64,000 nucleotides of DNA from Chroococcus sp. CMT-3BRIN-NPC107 (GCA_019359635.1 JAHHGY010000001.1:41741-105740), one strand, 5' to 3'; positions 44,834 to 54,374 are shown, counted from the stretch's first letter. Translations and numbers: made by a program. Notes: generated by a model not told the origin, from the sequence alone.

Positions 44834-45724
44834 TTACAAAAACTCCGAGGCTACAATCATTGAGCCAATCCCACTATCGGTAAAAATTTCTAGTAGTAAA
44901 GCGTGGGGTATCCGTCCATCAATAATATGGGCGGCTTTTACACCTTGAGCCAAACTCCGCACGCAACAATTTACCTTCGGGATCATTCCTCCACCTACTA
45001 CTCCGTCGGCGATTAATTGGCGGGCTTGTTGAATATCAAGTTTATACAGCAAACTTGAGGGATCTTTGTAGTCTTGTAAGATTCCGGCGGTATCGGTGAG
45101 CAAAATCAACTTTTCCGCTCCCAAAGCGGCGGCTATTTCTCCGGCTACCGTATCGGCATTGATATTGTAAGCTTGTCCCGATTCGTCCGCCGCCACGCTA
45201 GAAACTACCGGAATATAACCATCTTTAAGCAAAGATTCTAAGATTCGCACGTCCATAGTGCTAACTTCACCGACAAATCCAATCCCTTGACGACCTTCAG
45301 GGCGGGCTTTGATCAAATTGCCATCTTTGCCGCACAAACCCACTGCCGAGCCTCCAGCTTGGTTAATTAAAGAGACAATTTCTTTATTAACTCGACCGAC
45401 TAAGACCATTTCTACTACATCCATTGTGGGCGCGTCGGTTACTCGCAACCCATTACTAAATTGGGGTTCAATTCCGAGTTTATCTAACCAGCTATTGATT
45501 TCTGGGCCGCCGCCATGCACTATTACTGGACGCAACCCGACACAAGCTAAAAACACTACATCCCTAACTACTCGATCTTTGAGGGTGCTATCTTTCATTG
45601 CTGCGCCGCCATACTTGACAACGACAATTCGCCCAGAAAATTGTTGGATGTAAGGTAAAGCTTCACTTAGCACTCGGACGCGCGTAGCTTCAACTTCTCT
45701 AATGTATTCGCGATCGTTGACCAT
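44834..45724 (-). CDS. argB: Acetylglutamate kinase
   Basis: 296 residues. [78 protein letters not shown] and the C-terminal [30 protein letters not shown] are all ArgB signatures. It phosphorylates N-acetylglutamate in arginine synthesis. Cyanobacterial ArgB is typically activated by the PII protein; the N-terminal helix ([20 protein letters not shown]) is the one found in the arginine-sensitive hexameric form. Confidence 0.97.
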   Translation of the reverse strand: MVNDREYIREVEATRVRVLSEALPYIQQFSGRIVVVKYGGAAMKDSTLKDRVVRDVVFLACVGLRPVIVHGGGPEINSWLDKLGIEPQFSNGLRVTDAPTMDVVEMVLVGRVNKEIVSLINQAGGSAVGLCGKDGNLIKARPEGRQGIGFVGEVSTMDVRILESLLKDGYIPVVSSVAADESGQAYNINADTVAGEIAAALGAEKLILLTDTAGILQDYKDPSSLLYKLDIQQARQLIADGVVGGGMIPKVNCCVRSLAQGVKAAHIIDGRIPHALLLEIFTDSGIGSMIVASEFL

Positions 45725-45831
45725 AATTTGCTTTAAGGTATCCCATGCAGTTTAAAGGAGGATGCGATCGCACAACAAGCTCACAAGTTACAGTTTTCTA
45801 CGCTCTCTAATGCTATGAATTTAGACTTTTG

Positions 45832-46401
45832 CTAGTTTTTTGGCGCAGACAAATCTGGTTTAAGGACGCTGGGAATTAGCGATAGAACTCTATTGGCTAC
45901 TTGGGGCGCGGTGTCTGTATCGCCGATGCGGATGTGTAAGTCGGCTTGACTATACAGAGATTGGCGTTGCTGAAAAATACTTTGTAGTTTTCCCAATAGA
46001 TCCTCCGATTGCAATAAAGGTCTAGTAGTATCTGCTTTTAAACGGTCGTACAGCACTTCTATAGGCACATCTAGCCAAACAATTAAGCCGTAATGTAAAT
46101 AACTCCAGTTTTTCTGCTGAGTAACAATTCCACCGCCAGTGGCGATCGCCAAATTTGTATAAGCGCATACTTCGGCTAAAACTTGACTTTCTATTTGCCT
46201 AAACTCTGTTTCTCCCACTTCGGCAAATAGCTGATTGATCGATTGCTTGGTTACTTGTTCAATTACAGCATCCGTATCTAGAAATTTGTAACCTAGCTCG
46301 GTAGCAATTAAACTCCCGATCGTCGTTTTTCCCGAACCCATCATCCCAACTAGGTATAAATTTACTCCTTTCAATAGATTCACTTGCGGGGAAATTTGCA
46401 T
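45832..46401 (-). CDS. aroK: Shikimate kinase
   Basis: About 189 residues from the ATG of MQISPQVNLLKGVNLYLVGMMGSGKTTIG, which fits the family length; an upstream GTG (46455) would add an Asn-rich extension. P-loop GMMGSGKTTIG, shikimate-binding FLDTDAVIEQ, IATGGGIV and adenine-site RPLL are present. It phosphorylates shikimate in the aromatic amino-acid pathway. Confidence 0.94.
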   Translation of the reverse strand: MQISPQVNLLKGVNLYLVGMMGSGKTTIGSLIATELGYKFLDTDAVIEQVTKQSINQLFAEVGETEFRQIESQVLAEVCAYTNLAIATGGGIVTQQKNWSYLHYGLIVWLDVPIEVLYDRLKADTTRPLLQSEDLLGKLQSIFQQRQSLYSQADLHIRIGDTDTAPQVANRVLSLIPSVLKPDLSAPKN

Positions 46402-46723
46402 ATTCTCGATGTTGTAGTTGTTTAGATTGTTGACTCGGTTGATGACCTGTGCCACAAAAATACTAACAATTGAGCGTTAGTTTTTACACTCCGTCTACTA
46501 GCAATCTTTGCCTTTATGTTATTTTTATATAAAGTTTACAGAAACTTTATTAATACCCATAACGTCAAATCAAAAATGGCAAACCTCCGTTGAGGATTTG
46601 ACATCTAACTAAATCGCCTAACAGTGTAGTGCTAATAGCTCTAACTCTTACAGGGGTAGTAGGTTAATAGTTTTCCAACTTAAAAAGTCCCTAGCGCTCA
46701 ATGTATTTTCTGAGGTTTAAGGC

Positions 46724-46978
46724 ATGACATCGATTAGCGACCTCGTCCAAAAAACTCTAAAGGCTGGTTATCTGACAATTGAAGCAGAAGAACAACTGCG
46801 AAAATTGTTAGCTGGTCAATACAATTTAGAAGACTTAAATGCTTTTGTTGCCTTACAAGAGGCAGCAATGACAGGTCAAGTCAAGCAAGAATCTCGCGAA
46901 CGTTTGCAAAGAGGCAGTACAGGAAAAAGGTTGGTTTCTCCTACCTGCGGTTTTTACGCAACTATAGAGCAGCGATAA
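46724..46978 (+). CDS. Small conserved hypothetical protein
   Basis: 84 residues, hydrophilic and mostly helical (ISDLVQKTLKAGYLTIEAEEQLRKLLAG, LEDLNAFVALQEAAM), ending in a basic tail. No signal peptide, membrane segment or recognised domain. It resembles small cyanobacterial proteins of unknown function. It has its own intergenic region and a terminator follows. Confidence 0.65.
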   Translation: MTSISDLVQKTLKAGYLTIEAEEQLRKLLAGQYNLEDLNAFVALQEAAMTGQVKQESRERLQRGSTGKRLVSPTCGFYATIEQR

Positions 46979-47074
46979 AAACAACGTAATACCGTAATAA
47001 TCGGGTAAACTAATCAAATTTTTATAAATGTTGACAAGAATTAGTAGAGATTTTTTTATAGTGAAAATTGCCTA

Positions 47075-47105
47075 AAAAAGCACAGGAACTGAGCCTGTGC
47101 TTTTT
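47075..47105. terminator. Strong bidirectional terminator
   Basis: Stem GCACAGG/CCTGTGC extended by A5/T5, with a 7-nt loop, between the convergent ends of the 84-residue gene and the sigma factor gene. Confidence 0.9.
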
Positions 47106-47110
47106 ACGTT

Positions 47111-48403
47111 TTAACTAAGAGAGTCAAAGTAATCTCGGACTCGATTGCGCCGCTTGGGTTGACGCAACTTCTGAAGTGCTTTTGATTCAATCTGCCGTAC
47201 TCGTTCTCGCGAAAGGTCTAAAGCTCGACCAATTTCTGCTAGAGAGTAAGCGTGACCATCGCCCAAACCAAAACGCATCAAAATCACCTCTCGTTCGCGA
47301 TCGCTAAGATCGGTTAATAGATAGTGCAAGTCACGCTGCAAAGACTCGCGCATTAGCACTTCTTCTGGCGATATATTGTCAGTTTCTAGTAAGTCTCCAA
47401 GTTCTGTGTCTTTGTCCTTACCGACTTTGGTTTCTAAAGACACCGAGCGCGGAACTCGCAACAAAACATCCCGCAACTGCTTGGGTGTCATATCTAGTTC
47501 AGTAGCGATTTCTTCAATTGTTGGCGTACGACCTTTTTCTTGGGCAATTTTGCGTTGAACTTTCTTAATTTTGTTGAGCTTTTCGGTAATGTGGACGGGG
47601 AGGCGGATAGTACGACTTTGAGTTGCGATCGCTCTAGTTATACCTTGGCGAATCCACCAGTAAGCGTAAGTGCTAAAACGATAGCCTTTAGTAGGATCGA
47701 ACTTCTCAACGGCTCTTTCTAAACCGAGAGTTCCTTCTTGAACTAAATCTAAAAGTTCTAAGCCGCGATTTTGATATTTTTTGGCTACAGACACTACCAA
47801 GCGGAGATTGGCTTGGATCATATGTTCTTTAGCGCGAACACCTTGGGTTTGAATCTGCTCTAATTCTTCTACGGTTAAGCTAGCAATTTCTGCCCAGCGT
47901 CGTTTCCCCGCAGACAATAGCGGCTTGAGTGCAGTTACTTCTATTTCAGCAGTTTTAGCCCAACGCTCTAAAGAAGGGCGATGTCCAAGTTCGGCCGTCA
48001 ACCGCTCTTGAACTTCTATTAGGCGCGTGAACAGCCCAAGTACATCATCGCCGCTATCCGCCGCCTTTTTTGCCAAAAGTCGCAAGTTTAAGTGGCGTTG
48101 AACTTTTTGAGCTTCAGCAACTTCTTCATCCCGTGCTAATAAATCCACTCGACCAATTTCTTGCAAATACAAACGTACTAAGTCTGTAGAGCGGCGATTG
48201 GCGCTTTGCTGGGGGTTAGTAGTTCGCTCGATAGATGGATCCGCAAGTAGGTCATTTACTAGGGAGTCGGCGGCTAAGAGGCTGTCATCGTCTTGAAAAG
48301 TTTCTGGGACGGAGAATCCGCCCTCAGAACTTTCCGTTGGGACGAATTCTAAGGGCGAATTGCGTGTTCTGGTAGTATCTGCGTAAAAAGATATTGCTGG
48401 CAT
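47111..48403 (-). CDS. sigC: Group 2 RNA polymerase sigma factor (SigC-like)
   Basis: 430 residues with sigma-70 regions 1.2 (DLVRLYLQEIGRVDLL), 2 (LVVSVAKKYQNRGLELLDLVQEGTLGL, YRFSTYAYWWIRQGI), 3 and 4 (LSDREREVILMRFGLGD, SLAEIGRALDLSRERVRQIESKALQKLR). The short N-terminus starting MPAISFYAD and lacking a region 1.1 domain matches cyanobacterial SigC. It is non-essential in its family and linked to stationary-phase, nitrogen or heat responses. The sigC label rests on the N-terminus. Confidence 0.9.
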   Translation of the reverse strand: MPAISFYADTTRTRNSPLEFVPTESSEGGFSVPETFQDDDSLLAADSLVNDLLADPSIERTTNPQQSANRRSTDLVRLYLQEIGRVDLLARDEEVAEAQKVQRHLNLRLLAKKAADSGDDVLGLFTRLIEVQERLTAELGHRPSLERWAKTAEIEVTALKPLLSAGKRRWAEIASLTVEELEQIQTQGVRAKEHMIQANLRLVVSVAKKYQNRGLELLDLVQEGTLGLERAVEKFDPTKGYRFSTYAYWWIRQGITRAIATQSRTIRLPVHITEKLNKIKKVQRKIAQEKGRTPTIEEIATELDMTPKQLRDVLLRVPRSVSLETKVGKDKDTELGDLLETDNISPEEVLMRESLQRDLHYLLTDLSDREREVILMRFGLGDGHAYSLAEIGRALDLSRERVRQIESKALQKLRQPKRRNRVRDYFDSLS

Positions 48404-48704
48404 AAGATAGTCTCAATGGCTCTGGCGTGACAATAGACTGAATCAGTGGTGCTTGTTGTTGCTATTGTTCCCGTCATTTAGCAAGAAATAACATCAGGAG
48501 TAAAATTTCTTTGCTGGGTTTTAACTAAAAAGGATCTTTGAATAGCAATTCCCTGCAAGCAATCAACATAGCTGTTAAGCAGTTGAGTGGATCTACAGCA
48601 CAGCAAATCGCTATTCCTGAATAATTGACGCAGTAAATGCCCTAGCAAAGCTTTGTAAAGGTAAAATCACCGTAAATATAGTACCTACGCTCGTTACAGT
48701 AGTT
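48404..48704. other. Divergent intergenic region between sigC-like gene and cytM
   Basis: About 300 bp with no ORF or RNA gene recognised; it must hold both promoters. Confidence 0.45.
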
Positions 48705-48764
48705 TTGCCAAAACTACTGTTTTACTTGCCGACACTTCCAAGAACTTTTAAGCTATGTGTAGGG

Positions 48765-49175
48765 ATGAATATTTTTGTAATTCTGATTCAAATCGTAAAC
48801 TTGGAAAAACAGCTTTCTAAACCTGACGCAATTATTCAGCAGCTAATTTTATTAGCGATGACGGTGCTATTATCGCTGCTGCTAGGGGTGTTTGGTATTC
48901 ATAGAATCCAAGTGTCCGATCCTTATATTAAAGGTGTTCTAGAGCTTCGGGGCAACTCAACTCAAGGTCAGGCAATTTTTCAAATGAATTGTGCGGGCTG
49001 TCATGGATGGCAGGGCGATGGTAGCGTCGGACCAAGCTTGCAAGGAGTTTCCAAGCACAAATCTCGTTATGGTTTGATTCATCAAGTTGTGAGCGGCGAG
49101 ACTCCGCCAATGCCTCAATTTCAGCCGAATACGAAAGAAATGGCAGATTTGCTCAGTTACTTAGAAACTTTATAA
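48765..49175 (+). CDS. cytM: Cytochrome c_M
   Basis: About 136 residues from the ATG at 48765; the frame is open to a TTG at 48705, and a TTG at 48801 (LEKQLSKPD) is closest to the start of known CytM proteins. One membrane segment (LILLAMTVLLSLLLGVFGI) precedes VSDPYIKGVLEL, the haem site CAGCH in IFQMNCAGCHGWQGDG, and the axial Met in TPPMPQFQ. CytM is a conserved low-abundance cyanobacterial cytochrome linked to photosynthetic and respiratory control. petN follows 140 bp later. Confidence 0.9.
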   Translation: MNIFVILIQIVNLEKQLSKPDAIIQQLILLAMTVLLSLLLGVFGIHRIQVSDPYIKGVLELRGNSTQGQAIFQMNCAGCHGWQGDGSVGPSLQGVSKHKSRYGLIHQVVSGETPPMPQFQPNTKEMADLLSYLETL

Positions 49176-49219
49176 AACTTAGTGGTAATTCTGCTAGAGG
49201 GCTTGTTTGGGCATTTTTA

Positions 49220-49237
49220 GCAGCGCGATCGCGCTGC
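49220..49237. repeat. 18-bp perfect palindrome with HIP1 core
   Basis: GCAGCGCGATCGCGCTGC between cytM and petN. The symmetry extends five bases beyond the HIP1 octamer on each side, so it could form a hairpin or be an operator, but HIP1 context alone is enough to explain part of it. Confidence 0.8.
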
Positions 49238-49314
49238 CAAAGCTAATCGGTTCTCCGTTGGAAGTATTATAAAGTTTAGAGTTGTTTTGTAATTTTAGTT
49301 TCGAGCCTACTGGT

Positions 49315-49404
49315 ATGGAAATTTTGACGCTGGGTTGGGTTTCATTATTAGTTTTGTTTACCTGGTCGATTGCAATGGTAGTTTGGGGTCGTAATGGATT
49401 GTAA
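49315..49404 (+). CDS. petN: Cytochrome b6f complex subunit VIII
   Basis: A 29-residue single-span protein, [20 protein letters not shown] followed by MVVWGRNGL, which is almost the known PetN sequence. It is a small thylakoid subunit stabilising the b6f complex. Its start is fixed by the family's invariant N-terminus. A GTG-started small gene begins 5 nt after its stop. Confidence 0.96.
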   Translation: MEILTLGWVSLLVLFTWSIAMVVWGRNGL

Positions 49405-49409
49405 GTAAC

Positions 49410-49577
49410 GTGGAAGAAACAACTATTTTACCGATTTTGGCTGTAGCAGCTTTTGGTTTATTAGTAGTTGTGAGCGGCGGAGTTATTTATCTGACCGCCA
49501 CCTCATGGCGCGATCGCCGCCGCCAAGAAAATGAACTTCGTGCCAATAGGCGCAGCGCACGCCCTAACAAAAAGTAG
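49410..49577 (+). CDS. Small single-span membrane protein next to petN
   Basis: 55 residues from GTG: an N-terminal membrane helix (ILPILAVAAFGLLVVVSGG) followed by VIYLTATSWRDRRRQENE and a strongly basic tail. By the positive-inside rule the C-terminus faces the cytoplasm. It starts 5 nt after petN, implying co-transcription and a possible link to the photosynthetic membrane. No family name is recognised. Confidence 0.75.
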   Translation: MEETTILPILAVAAFGLLVVVSGGVIYLTATSWRDRRRQENELRANRRSARPNKK

Positions 49578-49607
49578 GTTTTGCTAGTTGCGCTCTACAA
49601 ACAAGTA

Positions 49608-49634
49608 ATGGTACAGGCAGTCCACCTGTACCAT
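49608..49634. repeat. 10-bp-arm inverted repeat between the petN-linked gene and glgB
   Basis: Arms ATGGTACAGG/CCTGTACCAT with a 7-nt loop between convergent genes. On the plus strand an A7 run, not a T run, follows, and on the minus strand the T run precedes the hairpin. It may protect mRNA 3' ends rather than act as a classical terminator. Confidence 0.7.
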
Positions 49635-49659
49635 AAAAAAAGTCATGATTTTTCTAAAC

Positions 49660-51945
49660 TTACTGCATAGTTGCAGTTTTCTGGCGATCAATTTTCAATA
49701 TTAAAACTCCCAATGGTGGCAAACACAAGTCTAGAGAGTAAGCTCGATTGTGGCACGACCATTCATCGGCCCACTTACCACCCAAATTCCCCATATTGCT
49801 ACCGCCGTATTCCCGCGCATCGCTATTAATTAGCTCTGTATAAAACCCTGACTCTGGTACGCCAATACGATAGTGAGCATGAGGTTGAGGAGTAAAATTG
49901 CAAACAACAATCAAAAACTCCTCTGAATCTTTAGCTCGACGAATGAATGCCACTACGCTATGACGGTTATCGCTGCAATCTATCCATTCAAAACCCGGCT
50001 CGGCAAAATCTTGAGTGTACAAAGCGCTCTCTTGCCGATAAATTCGGTTGAGATCCCCCATAAATTGCTTTAATTGCTGGTGCGGTGGGTACTGCAACAA
50101 ATGCCACTCCAAATCACCCCAGACATTCCACTCGCTCCATTGCCCAAACTCCATGCCCATAAATAGAGTTTTCTTGCCGGGATGAGCAAACATATAGCTA
50201 AACAAACAGCGCATATTTGCTAGTTTTTGCCAAGTGTCACCGGGGATTTTACCAATAATATTACTCTTGCCATGCACGACTTCATCGTGAGACAAGGCCA
50301 GCATAAAGTTTTCGCTGTGGTTGTACCACATACTAAAAGTGATATTGTTTTGATGGAATTGGCGAAACCAAGAATCCATGCTGAAGTAGTCCAGCATATC
50401 GTGCATCCAGCCCATATTCCACTTCAAGTTAAATCCTAGTCCACCCATATAGGTAGGCCAAGACACCATTGGCCAAGAGGTAGATTCTTCGGCAATAGAC
50501 AGCACCCCCGGAAAGTAGCTAAAAATTACATGATTGGTTTGGCGCAGAAAATCCGCCGCTTCTAAGTTTTCTCTACCGCCGTATTGATTGGGCAGCCATT
50601 CGCCGGGTTTGCGACAATAATCGAGGTAAAGCATAGAAGCAACCGCATCGACGCGAATTCCATCAATATGGTACTTGTCGAACCAAAACAAAGCATTAGC
50701 AACTAAAAAGTTTCTGACTTCGTGGCGGTTGTAATTGAAAACTAATGTACCCCACTCTTTATGTTCGCCTTTGCGAGGATCGGCGTGTTCGTAAAGGTGA
50801 GAGCCATCAAAAAATGCTAATCCATGCCCATCTTTAGGAAAGTGACCGGGAACCCAATCGACTAATACACCAATGTTATGTTTGTGGCATTGATCGACGA
50901 AATACATAAAGTCTTCCGGGCTACCATAGCGCGAGGTAGGGGCGTAGTAACCCGTTACCTGATACCCCCAAGAACCATCAAAAGGATGCTCGGCAATGGG
51001 TAGCATTTCTATATGGGTGTATCCTAGCTCGATGACGTAAGGAATCAGGCGATCGGCAAGTTCCCGATAGGTTAAAAATCGCGCTCCTGGTTTGAGTTCC
51101 GAAACAGTAACTACAGGCTCCTTTTCGCCGTTAGGTGCGATCGCCGGAGTTTCTGAAGCTCCATGCAGCCAAGAACCTAAATGCACTTCATAAACCGAGA
51201 TTGGCTGCGTTAAGGGGTCGCTATGACGACGCTGCTCCATCCACTGCGAATCCTGCCATTGGTAAGTGTCTAAATCGGCAACTATCGAGGCAGTTTTGGG
51301 ACGAATTTCTTGCTGAAAACCGTAGGGGTCAGACTTTTCGTAGATATGCCCGTCTTGATTTTTAATTTCGTATTTGTAGCTGTCGCCTACTTTAACTTCG
51401 GGAATAAATAATTCCCAAACTCCGGTAGCACCTCTACGCATTTGATCTTTGCGTCCGTCCCAGTAGTTAAAATCTCCCAGCAAAGAGACATTACGAGCAT
51501 TGGGGGCCCAAACTGCAAAATAGACTCCTTTAACGCCGTTTATCTCTGTGGCGTGAGCGCCTAATTTTTCATAAATGCGATGATGATTGCCTTCAGAAAA
51601 TAAATGTAGGTCAAAATCTGTGATTCTTGGCGAACGGAAGGCGTAGGGGTCATAAATTACCCGATCGCGATCGCCTTCTAGCAACCGCAGTTGATAATTT
51701 GTCAGTTCTAAGCTATCAATCGTGCATTCAAAAAAATGCGGATTATGCACCGAATACATTTGGTATTCTATCCGTTCTTCTGGCAGTACAACCCAAGCAC
51801 TATCTGCATTAGGTAGGTAAGCTCGCACTACCCAAACCGTTTTGCCATCTTGTTCAGTGGCGTGAGCGCCCAATACTTCAAAAGGATCTTGGTGCTGATT
51901 CCAAACAATCCGCTCTACTTGTTCGGGGGCTATGGTTATCGACAT
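49660..51945 (-). CDS. glgB: 1,4-alpha-glucan branching enzyme
   Basis: About 761 residues from the ATG of MSITIAPEQVERIVWNQH, with AGG ten bases upstream; an in-frame ATG at 51963 adds six residues. N-terminal CBM48 (GVYFAVWAPNARNVSLLGDFNYWDG), GH13 motifs DWVPGHFP, GIRVDAVASMLY (catalytic Asp), SIAEEST (catalytic Glu) and ALSHDEVVHG (third Asp), and a C-terminal beta domain are present. It introduces alpha-1,6 branches into glycogen. The family normally runs 720-770 residues. Confidence 0.96.
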   Translation of the reverse strand: MSITIAPEQVERIVWNQHQDPFEVLGAHATEQDGKTVWVVRAYLPNADSAWVVLPEERIEYQMYSVHNPHFFECTIDSLELTNYQLRLLEGDRDRVIYDPYAFRSPRITDFDLHLFSEGNHHRIYEKLGAHATEINGVKGVYFAVWAPNARNVSLLGDFNYWDGRKDQMRRGATGVWELFIPEVKVGDSYKYEIKNQDGHIYEKSDPYGFQQEIRPKTASIVADLDTYQWQDSQWMEQRRHSDPLTQPISVYEVHLGSWLHGASETPAIAPNGEKEPVVTVSELKPGARFLTYRELADRLIPYVIELGYTHIEMLPIAEHPFDGSWGYQVTGYYAPTSRYGSPEDFMYFVDQCHKHNIGVLVDWVPGHFPKDGHGLAFFDGSHLYEHADPRKGEHKEWGTLVFNYNRHEVRNFLVANALFWFDKYHIDGIRVDAVASMLYLDYCRKPGEWLPNQYGGRENLEAADFLRQTNHVIFSYFPGVLSIAEESTSWPMVSWPTYMGGLGFNLKWNMGWMHDMLDYFSMDSWFRQFHQNNITFSMWYNHSENFMLALSHDEVVHGKSNIIGKIPGDTWQKLANMRCLFSYMFAHPGKKTLFMGMEFGQWSEWNVWGDLEWHLLQYPPHQQLKQFMGDLNRIYRQESALYTQDFAEPGFEWIDCSDNRHSVVAFIRRAKDSEEFLIVVCNFTPQPHAHYRIGVPESGFYTELINSDAREYGGSNMGNLGGKWADEWSCHNRAYSLDLCLPPLGVLILKIDRQKTATMQ

Positions 51946-52055
51946 GGAGCTACCTGCTTGCATATAAATTTAGTTCTTATCGTCATATTTATACATATAT
52001 GTTCAATGCCCTGTCAAAGGAGTTGAATTTAGTTTTTGTCCAAAACTTGCGGCGT

Positions 52056-52379
52056 TTAAATCGGCAAAAAGGGGGCAAAAGTGCGAATTAGCTGGCGCAA
52101 ACGTAGGAGAAAAATGGTTTCCCTCACCTTGGGGCTTAGTTTTAGGGGTGGAGCATCTTGGAGTTGAACTTGCAGTTCGGCGTATTGAGCCGCAGTGAGC
52201 GGTTTACCATCAATAGGCGAATTCGCTGCTACAATAATTTCCGTCCGCAATACTTCTTCTGGAATCTCTGTTGGTGGTGGCAATGAATGGGCAGCCTGTT
52301 TAGGAATAAGTAGGCTCGCTCCCATAATTAGGCTTGTACCTATGCCAATAATTAATAATTGTTGGTGTTTGCCTAACAT
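52056..52379 (-). CDS. Small exported protein, unknown
   Basis: 107 residues with a signal peptide (LLIIGIGTSLIMGASLLIP) and a mature part containing EVLRTEIIVAANSPIDGKPLTAAQYAEL and KVRETIFLLRLRQLIRTF. Resembles small conserved cyanobacterial proteins; no function recognised. It lies 46 bp downstream of the GST-like gene on the same strand. Confidence 0.65.
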   Translation of the reverse strand: MLGKHQQLLIIGIGTSLIMGASLLIPKQAAHSLPPPTEIPEEVLRTEIIVAANSPIDGKPLTAAQYAELQVQLQDAPPLKLSPKVRETIFLLRLRQLIRTFAPFLPI

Positions 52380-52424
52380 ACCTCAATTTCTTATTTTCCG
52401 TAAGAGCGAATTTAATAGCTATTG

Positions 52425-53099
52425 TTATTCCTCGATTCCCGGCGGTAATGGTTCGCCGCAAACTAAATGAATTTGCTTAATTTGCTCAAATAACCAGGGA
52501 TATTGTTGTTGGTAGGCAGGAATTAAAGCTAAAGGACTGAGCAAGGCGGCGGCGGTTAAATCGGCAATACCTAGAACTTCACCAACTAAATAAGTGCTTT
52601 TTTGCCAGCGCTGCGATAATTGCGCCAGTGCAATTTCTATTCGCCTAGTAGCCAGTTCTGCTGTAGCATCGGTAATGCCATACTGCTTTTGTACCACTTG
52701 AATTAATACTTGGCTAAATATTGTCGAATCGATGGCTCTACCTGCCCTAGCTCGGAAATGATAATAGACAAACCTAGTCGCCGTGCCAATGCTCTCGTCT
52801 AACCAATCTTCTAGCATATTTGCCTCGCTTTGCTGGACTCGATCGGGCAAAAATAATGCGGGCTTTGGGCAATAACTTTCTAAAAATCTAAAAATGTTTG
52901 TAGAATCGGCAACGGCTTCTACTTGTCCCGCTTCTTGGGGTAGCAATACAGGTAGGGTTGTTAGCCCTGTTAATGGCTTGAGTTTGAGGATGTGCAAGCC
53001 TGGGGTCAGATTGCTTACTTGATAAGATATTTTTTTGTACCCTAATGCTAGTCTTGCTTTGCGGCAGTAATGAGAGGTACTAAATTGCAGTAGCAGCAT
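52425..53099 (-). CDS. Glutathione S-transferase family protein
   Basis: 224 residues with an N-terminal thioredoxin-like domain (LLQFSTSHYCRKARLALGYKK; SHYC at the active-site position) and LTTLPVLLP, the cis-Pro motif. The all-helical C-terminal domain includes LVGEVLGIADLTAAALLSPLA. It should use glutathione in detoxification or stress protection. The substrate is not defined. Confidence 0.85.
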   Translation of the reverse strand: MLLLQFSTSHYCRKARLALGYKKISYQVSNLTPGLHILKLKPLTGLTTLPVLLPQEAGQVEAVADSTNIFRFLESYCPKPALFLPDRVQQSEANMLEDWLDESIGTATRFVYYHFRARAGRAIDSTIFSQVLIQVVQKQYGITDATAELATRRIEIALAQLSQRWQKSTYLVGEVLGIADLTAAALLSPLALIPAYQQQYPWLFEQIKQIHLVCGEPLPPGIEE

Positions 53100-53126
53100 T
53101 AGCGAACTTATATTATTAATAAAATA

Positions 53127-53216
53127 ATTCTCCTACAAATATATAGCAAAAGCTTGTTGAATTTAGGGCTATTTACCTTTATTCAATGAGCTACAGCAGG
53201 TTTTTTGTAGGAGAAT
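53127..53216. repeat. 90-bp segment with 13-bp terminal inverted repeats
   Basis: ATTCTCCTACAAA (53127-53139) and its exact reverse complement TTTGTAGGAGAAT (53204-53216), 64 nt apart, between the GST-like gene and a lipoprotein gene. It could be a small non-autonomous element or a transcript-end structure. Confidence 0.75.
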
Positions 53217-53252
53217 ACTCCGCCAACTTTTTTAAAGCTGTTTTCCTAGCTA

Positions 53253-53387
53253 CTAGGGCGAAGGAGATGTAGTTGGGGACTCTGCTGGTGATGGGCTAGC
53301 ACCCTCTCCACCAGTTTGACTGCAAGCTCCTAAACCGCCTGCCAATAAACCGAATACCAAAGCAATACCAATGATTTTTGTTTTCAT
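53253..53387 (-). CDS. Short lipoprotein, unknown
   Basis: 44 residues. The start is the ATG at 53387 because a strong Shine-Dalgarno (AGAGGAG) precedes it; the frame also reads further upstream. MKTKIIGIALVFGLLAGGLGAC is a lipoprotein signal with lipobox GGLGAC, and the tail is Ser/Pro-rich (PSPAESPTTSPSP). A small anchored peptide of unknown role. Confidence 0.7.
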   Translation of the reverse strand: MKTKIIGIALVFGLLAGGLGACSQTGGEGASPSPAESPTTSPSP

Positions 53388-53858
53388 AACTCCTCTTTCA
53401 CCAATGGCGGTATAAATGCGCCGCTTGTTGATTAAGATACCGCATTTGTTGACTTTTATTAAACAAATACCATTGGATTTGTTTAATTTTTTGCCGACTC
53501 GCAATTTTGAACAAAAATAGCGAGAGCAGCAGGTTAATCTACTGCAAGCGGCAAGGTTTTAACGTTGCCGTTTCCAATATTTCTAGGAAAGATAACATTT
53601 TTTTGTTTCAAAGCCTACTTCCCTAGGTATACTTTTAGCTAAAAGATGCAGGAATAAGGCAAAAAACATAGAATTGTTGCTGATTTTCTTAAAAAATTAT
53701 GTTTTGTAGGGTAAGCAGCCAAGTTTTAGCCAAAAGCCAAGTTTAGCCACGTCAAATCTAAAAATTTTCATCTAATTAGCAATCTGCCATTGATTAAACT
53801 TCTAAAATAACCGAGAGTAAATGACTAATAGCCCAACTAACTTCAAAGAAATTGTTTT
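53388..53858. other. Intergenic region upstream of the ftsL-like gene
   Basis: 471 bp. A weak inverted repeat (CGGCAA/TTGCCG, 53549-53570) is seen; otherwise no ORF, RNA gene or repeat. It probably contains the promoter of the cell-division genes. Confidence 0.45.
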
Positions 53859-54374
53859 ATGAATGGTGTTTCTAATTCTTCTAAGCCACGTTCTCAATCT
53901 AGTTTACATCGCGAAGCCTATGGGTATGAGTCTCGTAGCAGAGGTGTTTCGCGCGATCGCCGCACAACTATTAAGCCGCGCGAACAAGCAGCCCTAACTT
54001 CCTGGAAATCGCGCCCCGTACCAATTTGGTTTTTACGCCTGTCCTTTTGGCAGCGTCGTTTTGGAATCGCAACTTATTTGCTAATCGCCGCAATGCTAGT
54101 AGCTTATAGCTCAACGGTTTATTTTCAACAAAAATGGCATCAAGAATTTCTCAAGCTAGAAAGTTTGCAGCGTCACGAAAGGCAACTAACAAGCACTAAC
54201 GAGGTGCTAAAAAATCAATTAGCTGCGGAGGCCGAAAAGCCAGCTACAGGTTTGATGCCGCCAAATCCAACAGAAGCGATTATTTTAAAAGCTTCTAACC
54301 CAAGAAGCGATCGCCCAAGAAGTGGACTTAACGCTCAACCTCAACCAAAAGTTGATATCCCTACAGGTTATTAA
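53859..54374 (+). CDS. FtsL-like division protein candidate
   Basis: 171 residues. A basic, Ser/Arg-rich cytoplasmic tail (~80 residues) is followed by one membrane helix (FGIATYLLIAAMLVAYSSTVYF) and a short coiled coil (HQEFLKLESLQRHERQLTSTN), the bitopic layout of FtsL. It lies 89 bp upstream of ftsI, the usual ftsL position. Sequence-level homology to FtsL cannot be judged by eye. Confidence 0.6.
   Translation: MNGVSNSSKPRSQSSLHREAYGYESRSRGVSRDRRTTIKPREQAALTSWKSRPVPIWFLRLSFWQRRFGIATYLLIAAMLVAYSSTVYFQQKWHQEFLKLESLQRHERQLTSTNEVLKNQLAAEAEKPATGLMPPNPTEAIILKASNPRSDRPRSGLNAQPQPKVDIPTGY

Noticed and set aside
49608..49634. Hairpin as a Rho-independent terminator
   Set aside because: No T run follows it on either strand, so it is listed only as an inverted repeat.
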